Assembly: GCA_007134665.1 (NCBI GenBank) | Contig: SLKH01000236.1 | Coordinates: forward strand, 1 to 10,240 | Direction: 5' to 3' | DNA from: Balneolaceae bacterium | GTDB lineage: Bacteria > Bacteroidota > Rhodothermia > Balneolales > Balneolaceae | DNA: 10,240 nucleotides | Shown: piece after piece, positions 5,865-10,240 of the stretch | How positions within the stretch are numbered: the first letter of the stretch is position 1 | Layout: the number at the start of each line of letters is the position of its first letter | Translations under genes and position numbers: made by a program | The notes under the pieces: generated by a model | Database searches by the model: none | What the model was told of the DNA's origin: nothing | The model's input: the letters and a program-made list of their open reading frames with translations, nothing else

Positions 5865-7889
5865 ATGCCTGAAGAAGATCACCTGGATTCATATAACTTG
5901 TTCAAGGAGTTTAAAACCGTATCCAGAAAAGAATGGGAAAAAGTTATCTCCCAGGACCTAAACGGTGAAAATTACAAAGAACTTCTGCTATGGGAATCTG
6001 ATGAGGGGTTCTCCGCTCTACCTTTTTACACAAGAGAGGACTTACGAAACTTTTTGGGAGTACAGGCTGGATTCTCGCATTCAGGCGAACCCCATACATT
6101 AGCTGGTTCGCCTTTATTCGCTGAAGATATCACGACTTCTGATATTATAAAATCAAATAAACTTGCGTGTGAAGCGATACAAAACGGTGTCAATATCCTG
6201 TTGTTTACAACAAAAGTTACATCAATAGAAGGATTACCCGGAGGGGGGCTTTATGGAATTCCAATTCAAACTCAGGTTGATATTCAGGAACTGTTAAAAG
6301 GAATTGACCTTCGCGGAAACTCTCTGTTTTTTGACACGGGGATGGCTTCAATACCTCTGATGGGGATGCTTTGGAATGAAATAGAACGTCAAAACCTGAA
6401 CCCGGAAAATATCTCTGCTTATTTTAGTTTCGATCCTTTTACAAGTGCCGCACGATCCGGCAGGTGGCCGCAGCCAACAGAAAACCTGCAAACATCCATT
6501 AATGAAGCTGCAGGCAGCCCTTTCCGTTCACTTGGTATTGACGGCACCTTCTATCACCATTGCGGGGCGACCATGACCCAGGAAGTTGGTATAACTCTCT
6601 CTATTTTCAGTGAATTCCTTGCAGTTGCAAGGCAGGCTGGTGCTGATTTGAGAAAATTAAGCCGGTCATTTTTTGTACGCTTGTCATCCGGCTCATACTA
6701 TTTTCCGGAGATTGCAAAATTCAGGGCTGCTCGTATTCTTATGGATAAAATTTTTTCGGCATATGCTGATGAAGCAGGCAATCATTTTAATCTGAAAATC
6801 CTTGCTGAAACTTCCCCCTGGACTAAAACTGTTGCTGAACCTCATAACAATATCCTGAGAGCTGTTACCGAATCCATGGCAGCAATTGCCGGTGGCGCCG
6901 ATTTGATACGTATTCTTCCATTCGATATACGATTCAGGAAACCAAACGGCTTCTCAAGGCGTTTATCCCGCAATATACATCATATATTACAGTATGAATC
7001 CAATTTTAACGGGGTCTCAGATCCGGGAGCAGGGTCGTACTACATAGAATACCTGACAGATGAGATTGCAAATATAAGCTGGGACTTTTTCCAATTCATT
7101 GAAAAACAGGGAGGTTTTTTCAAAGCACTTGAAGGCGGGTTTATTCAACTTGCTGTTGAAAAGTCCAGGAAAGAGAAACTTGTAAAGATTCGGAAAAGAG
7201 ACCGGATATTTATTGGCAGCAATCATTATACGAACCCGGATGAGAACTTGCCGGATTTACGACACGCAGGCCCGGCAGCCAGCGCACAAATTAAATCATC
7301 TGAATCCATCCCTGACAAACTGTCCATAGTGGCAATCAAATCTGCACTTCAAGACGGTGCCGCAATCGGGGAAATCATCAAACTGGTTTACTCACCACAA
7401 AAACAAAGGATTAACCCGCTGGAACCCTGGTATGCTACTCAAGAACTTGAACAGTTGAGATCCCGCATCCAAAAATTCATGAAAAATACTGACCGGTCTA
7501 TAAATGTAGTAATCCTGCCATTTGGTACATCCCGGATTCGAAACAGCCGGGCAAGTTTTACCCGAAATTATCTCGGAGCTGCCGGGTATCATATGTCGGA
7601 ACTCACAGGAATGGACACATTAGATCAGGCAACTGATGAAATCAGCTTAACGAAACCTGAAATCGTTGTATTAAGCAGTTCCGATAAAGAATACAAACAA
7701 CTGGTTGGTATATTTTGTACAGAATTATTCGATAAGATGAAAACACGCCCATTGCTATTACTGGCAGGACAACCTGAAGAATTTGAAAAATATCGTGAGC
7801 TGGGTATAGATGGATTCATTCACCATAAATCTGATATGATTGAAACTTTAAACAATATTCAGCAAAAACTGGAGGAACGCTTACAGTGA
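5865..7889 (+). CDS. mutA: Methylmalonyl-CoA mutase small (non-catalytic) subunit
   Basis: This is the small subunit of the heterodimeric adenosylcobalamin mutase that interconverts (R)-methylmalonyl-CoA and succinyl-CoA. It has 674 residues: a degenerate TIM barrel (about 50-440, with DGTFYHHCGA at 226-235 and PFDIRFRKPNGFSRR at 352-366) and a degenerate C-terminal B12-like domain (about 545-674). That domain lacks the DxHxxG cobalamin motif and reads LPFGTSRIRNSRASF instead. The barrel reads GGADLIRILPFD (343-354) where the large subunit has GHTQSLHTNALDE. Both losses are normal for this structural partner. I chose ATG at 5865; a TTG three codons earlier (5856) is possible but less likely. 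Neither has a clear Shine-Dalgarno site. The stop overlaps the mutB start by four bases, which fits coupled translation of a 1:1 complex. Confidence 0.94.
   Translation: MPEEDHLDSYNLFKEFKTVSRKEWEKVISQDLNGENYKELLLWESDEGFSALPFYTREDLRNFLGVQAGFSHSGEPHTLAGSPLFAEDITTSDIIKSNKLACEAIQNGVNILLFTTKVTSIEGLPGGGLYGIPIQTQVDIQELLKGIDLRGNSLFFDTGMASIPLMGMLWNEIERQNLNPENISAYFSFDPFTSAARSGRWPQPTENLQTSINEAAGSPFRSLGIDGTFYHHCGATMTQEVGITLSIFSEFLAVARQAGADLRKLSRSFFVRLSSGSYYFPEIAKFRAARILMDKIFSAYADEAGNHFNLKILAETSPWTKTVAEPHNNILRAVTESMAAIAGGADLIRILPFDIRFRKPNGFSRRLSRNIHHILQYESNFNGVSDPGAGSYYIEYLTDEIANISWDFFQFIEKQGGFFKALEGGFIQLAVEKSRKEKLVKIRKRDRIFIGSNHYTNPDENLPDLRHAGPAASAQIKSSESIPDKLSIVAIKSALQDGAAIGEIIKLVYSPQKQRINPLEPWYATQELEQLRSRIQKFMKNTDRSINVVILPFGTSRIRNSRASFTRNYLGAAGYHMSELTGMDTLDQATDEISLTKPEIVVLSSSDKEYKQLVGIFCTELFDKMKTRPLLLLAGQPEEFEKYRELGIDGFIHHKSDMIETLNNIQQKLEERLQ
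7871..7875 (+). promoter_or_regulatory. Ribosome binding site GGAGG that fixes the mutB GTG start
   Basis: A full GGAGG inside the last codons of mutA lies ten bases before the GTG at 7886. It is the strongest Shine-Dalgarno match seen at a start in the window. The first downstream in-frame ATG is codon 72, well inside the conserved barrel entrance, so GTG is the only reasonable start. Confidence 0.75.
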
Positions 7890-10033
7890 ATTCACCTGAA
7901 AGACCCGATTTTTCCAAAATACCGTACAATACCCAATCAACTTCAATCAAATGGAATCAACCTAAGAATTCTCCATCCTGGATTACTGCTGAAGATATCG
8001 CCGTAAAGTCTTTTTACTCCAAAAAGGATTCTGAAAATCTTCATCACCTCGACTTTGCAGCAGGAATTCCACCATATCTCAGGGGGCCATATTCCACGAT
8101 GTACACGGTTCGGCCATGGACGATCAGGCAGTATTCCGGTTTCTCAACTGCCGAAGAATCAAATTCTTTTTATCGTCGCAACCTGGCTGCCGGACAAAAA
8201 GGACTCTCCATTGCCTTCGACCTGGCAACTCACCGGGGTTATGATTCAGATCATCCGCGTGTGACCGGTGATGTCGGAAAAGCAGGTGTTGCTATCGACT
8301 CCATCCGCGACATGAATATTCTGTTTAATGGCATTCCGCTCGATGAGATGTCTGTCTCCATGACAATGAACGGTGCAGTCATTCCGATCATGGCATTTTA
8401 CATCGTTGCCGCTGAACAGCAGGGTATTTCGCCCGGTAAGCTGAATGGAACGATTCAAAATGACATTCTGAAGGAATTCATGGTCAGGAACACGTACATT
8501 TATCCTCCTGAACCATCAATGAGAATTGTAGGGGATATATTCAAATATACATCTGAATATATGCCGAAGTTCAATTCGATCAGTGTCAGCGGTTATCACA
8601 TGCACGAGGCAGGTGCTACAGCTGATATCGAACTTGCCTATACACTGGCAAATGGCCTTGAATATGTACGGACAGGCCTGCAAGCCGGCCTTGACATCGA
8701 TCAGTTTGCTCCCCGGATTTCATTTTTTTGGGGAATCGGGATGAATCATTTTATGGAAATTGCCAAACTTCGGGCTGCACGGATGCTTTGGGCAAAACTC
8801 ATGAATCAGTTTAACCCTGAAAATCCAAAATCATTATCTCTCAGAGCACACAGCCAGACATCAGGCTGGAGCCTTACGGAGCAGGATCCTTTTAATAATA
8901 TTGCCCGCACCTGTATAGAAGCGATGGCTGCAGTTCTTGGCCATACACAATCTTTACACACAAATGCTCTGGACGAAGCAATAGCACTCCCTACAGATTT
9001 TTCAGCTCGAATAGCCCGAAATACCCAACTCTTTCTTAAGGAAGAAACCGGTATCACAAAAGCGATTGACCCCTGGGCCGGCTCCTTTTACCTTGAATAC
9101 CTCACCGATCAGCTTGCAAAGAAAGCCTGGCAGCATATTCAGGAAATTCAAAATCTGGGAGGTATGGTGAATGCGATTAAACGTGGGATCCCTAAAATGA
9201 AGATTGAAGAAGCCGCAGCCGGCAAACAGGCAAGAATCGACAGCGGCAAGGATATCATAATCGGTTTGAATAAGTTCAGATTGGAAAAAGAAGATGCAAT
9301 TGATATTCTTGAGGTCGATCATGACGAAGTCAGGCGCTCCCAGTTAAAACGATTAAAAAAGTTAAAATCAGAACGAAATGAGGTTGAAGTCAAACAGGCT
9401 CTCGATGCAATTACAAAATGTGCAGAAACCAATGAAGGGAACCTGCTGGAGCTTGCAGTTACAGCTGCCCGATCACTTGCCACGCTGGGTGAAATATCAT
9501 CTGCTATGGAAGATGTTTTCGGGCGCTACCATGCAAAAACGAATATCATATCCGGTATATATTCATCTGTAATGAAACAGGATAAAGAGTTTACAAAAAC
9601 ACTTTCACTGGCTGACCAATTTGCAGAACTCGAAGGAAGGCGGCCGCGAATCCTTATTGCAAAATTGGGGCAGGACGGACACGACCGGGGAGCCAAAGTG
9701 ATTTCAACAAGTTTTGCCGATCTTGGATTTGATGTTGATGTTGGACCATTATTTCAAACACCAAAAGAGGCTGCAAAACAAGCTGTCGAAAACGATGTCC
9801 ACATACTCGGTATCTCCAGCCTGGCTGCGGGCCATAAAAGCCACATTCCTGAAGTAATCAAGCACTTAAAGAAATTGGGAAGGGAAGACATCATGGTGAT
9901 CATTGGTGGTGTAATTCCTAACCAGGATTACCAGTTTTTGTATGACCAGGGAGTCGCTGCCATCTTTGGCCCTGGCACTTCTATACCCGAAGCAGCCGGC
10001 AATATTCTGCAGCTTTTGATGGAAGAAGAATAG
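7886..10033 (+). CDS. mutB: Methylmalonyl-CoA mutase large (catalytic) subunit
   Basis: This catalytic subunit rearranges methylmalonyl-CoA and succinyl-CoA by an adenosylcobalamin radical mechanism in the cytoplasm. The 715 residues are close to the family norm. The N-terminal (beta/alpha)8 barrel (about 40-450) carries RPWTIRQYSGF (76-86) with catalytic Y83. It also has R201 (carboxylate binding) and H238 in SGYHMHEAG; these correspond to Tyr89, Arg207 and His244 of the Propionibacterium enzyme. GHTQSLHTNALDEA (352-365) is intact. The C-terminal B12 domain (about 585-715) has GQDGHDRGAK with D597-x-H599-x-x-G602, H599 being the predicted lower cobalt ligand, plus GISSLAAGH (642-650) and IIGGVIP (672-678). 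It starts with GTG, overlaps mutA by four bases, and is followed by a hairpin terminator. The chaperone GTPase MeaB and the epimerase are not in this window. Confidence 0.97.
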   Translation: MNSPERPDFSKIPYNTQSTSIKWNQPKNSPSWITAEDIAVKSFYSKKDSENLHHLDFAAGIPPYLRGPYSTMYTVRPWTIRQYSGFSTAEESNSFYRRNLAAGQKGLSIAFDLATHRGYDSDHPRVTGDVGKAGVAIDSIRDMNILFNGIPLDEMSVSMTMNGAVIPIMAFYIVAAEQQGISPGKLNGTIQNDILKEFMVRNTYIYPPEPSMRIVGDIFKYTSEYMPKFNSISVSGYHMHEAGATADIELAYTLANGLEYVRTGLQAGLDIDQFAPRISFFWGIGMNHFMEIAKLRAARMLWAKLMNQFNPENPKSLSLRAHSQTSGWSLTEQDPFNNIARTCIEAMAAVLGHTQSLHTNALDEAIALPTDFSARIARNTQLFLKEETGITKAIDPWAGSFYLEYLTDQLAKKAWQHIQEIQNLGGMVNAIKRGIPKMKIEEAAAGKQARIDSGKDIIIGLNKFRLEKEDAIDILEVDHDEVRRSQLKRLKKLKSERNEVEVKQALDAITKCAETNEGNLLELAVTAARSLATLGEISSAMEDVFGRYHAKTNIISGIYSSVMKQDKEFTKTLSLADQFAELEGRRPRILIAKLGQDGHDRGAKVISTSFADLGFDVDVGPLFQTPKEAAKQAVENDVHILGISSLAAGHKSHIPEVIKHLKKLGREDIMVIIGGVIPNQDYQFLYDQGVAAIFGPGTSIPEAAGNILQLLMEEE

Positions 10034-10046
10034 AGTAAATTTTAAA

Positions 10047-10078
10047 GCTTCGGCTTATTTATCCCGAAGCATATTTTT
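10047..10078 (+). terminator. Rho-independent terminator after mutB, within convergent 3' ends
   Basis: Perfect seven-base arms GCTTCGG (10047-10053) and CCGAAGC (10064-10070) enclose a ten-base loop and are followed by ATATTTTT. The hairpin starts 13 bases after the mutB stop. On the other strand the stem is followed by TTTAAAATTT, so weak bidirectional action is possible. The stop and last codons of the converging small gene lie within the loop and 3' arm. Confidence 0.75.
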
Positions 10079-10240
10079 CAAACCTCCACTGTAATCATTT
10101 GCACGCTTGTCAAACCCCGCTCTCTCACTTTGCTTCCTCTGCCCTGAATCGATCCCTGACTCCGGTTCTTCATTTTTACTCAAATCTTTCATCTCATCAT
10201 CCAGATCTTTCAACTTCTGCTCCGAGATTTCAAGCATTAA
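10055..10240 (-). CDS. Small charged hypothetical protein, probably cut by the window edge
   Basis: The minus strand is open from the right edge to a TAA at 10057-10055. An ATG at 10237-10235 would give 60 residues. The one upstream codon visible (TTA, 10240-10238) is not a stop, so the gene may start outside the window. From that ATG the first 20 or so residues look helical and charged (EISEQKLKDLDDEMKDL), followed by a hydrophilic stretch rich in Ser, Glu and Arg and an ending GGLKNMLRDK. There are no cysteines, no membrane segment and no motif I recognise. Its 3' end overlaps the mutB terminator hairpin, which is tight but common for convergent genes. Composition looks like a real short protein rather than a chance frame, with moderate certainty only. 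Confidence 0.5.
   Translation of the reverse strand, partial: LMLEISEQKLKDLDDEMKDLSKNEEPESGIDSGQRKQSERAGFDKRANDYSGGLKNMLRDK

Noticed and set aside
7509..7889. Missing cobalamin motif in MutA read as a damaged gene
   Set aside because: Loss of DxHxxG is the rule for the small mutase subunit, and the frame is intact, so it is not a pseudogene.
9002..9322. 106-codon open frame on the minus strand inside mutB
   Set aside because: It lies wholly opposite the well-conserved catalytic subunit; its Cys- and Phe-rich product resembles no protein and is a by-product of mutB codon use.

Overview
The window carries seven complete protein genes, one gene cut by the right edge and one possible 33-codon small gene. 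It looks like an ordinary chromosomal segment: no mobile element, CRISPR array or stable RNA gene was seen. Base composition leans to A+T (roughly 40% G+C by eye). Several starts lack a clear Shine-Dalgarno site, and the proteins have the flavour of the Bacteroidota/Balneolota/Rhodothermota group (aerobic Gram-negative heterotrophs). That placement is inference from protein style, not a search result.

Left part (1-4251). A 90-residue, glutaredoxin-like protein without the CxxC motif is on the plus strand at 70-342. It converges on a minus-strand series read right to left: a triple-PAS protein (4251-2983), sufE (2940-2509), a possible 33-residue small ORF (2389-2288), and dsbD (2288-393). The small ORF's stop overlaps the dsbD start as TAATG. 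DsbD has all six redox cysteines of the family and moves reductant from the cytoplasm to the periplasm. SufE is the sulfur-accepting partner of the cysteine desulfurase SufS. The PAS protein has no visible output domain; its first PAS domain looks like a LOV domain whose photoadduct cysteine is replaced by proline.

Right part (4487-10240). An acyl-CoA dehydrogenase (minus, 5653-4487) diverges from the plus-strand operon mutA-mutB, which encodes the two subunits of adenosylcobalamin-dependent methylmalonyl-CoA mutase. The dehydrogenase most resembles the short/branched-chain (2-methylbutyryl-CoA) type. The three genes therefore fit one route: branched-chain amino acid catabolism gives propionyl-CoA, then methylmalonyl-CoA, then succinyl-CoA. 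Their 211-bp shared upstream region holds a small inverted repeat that could be an operator. mutA and mutB overlap by four bases, and mutB starts with GTG behind a strong GGAGG. A hairpin terminator follows mutB and lies across the 3' end of an edge-truncated minus-strand gene.

No clearly novel system is visible. The items most worth a second look are the cysteine-less LOV-like PAS protein next to sufE, the small ORF coupled to dsbD, and the CxxC-less glutaredoxin-like protein facing dsbD.
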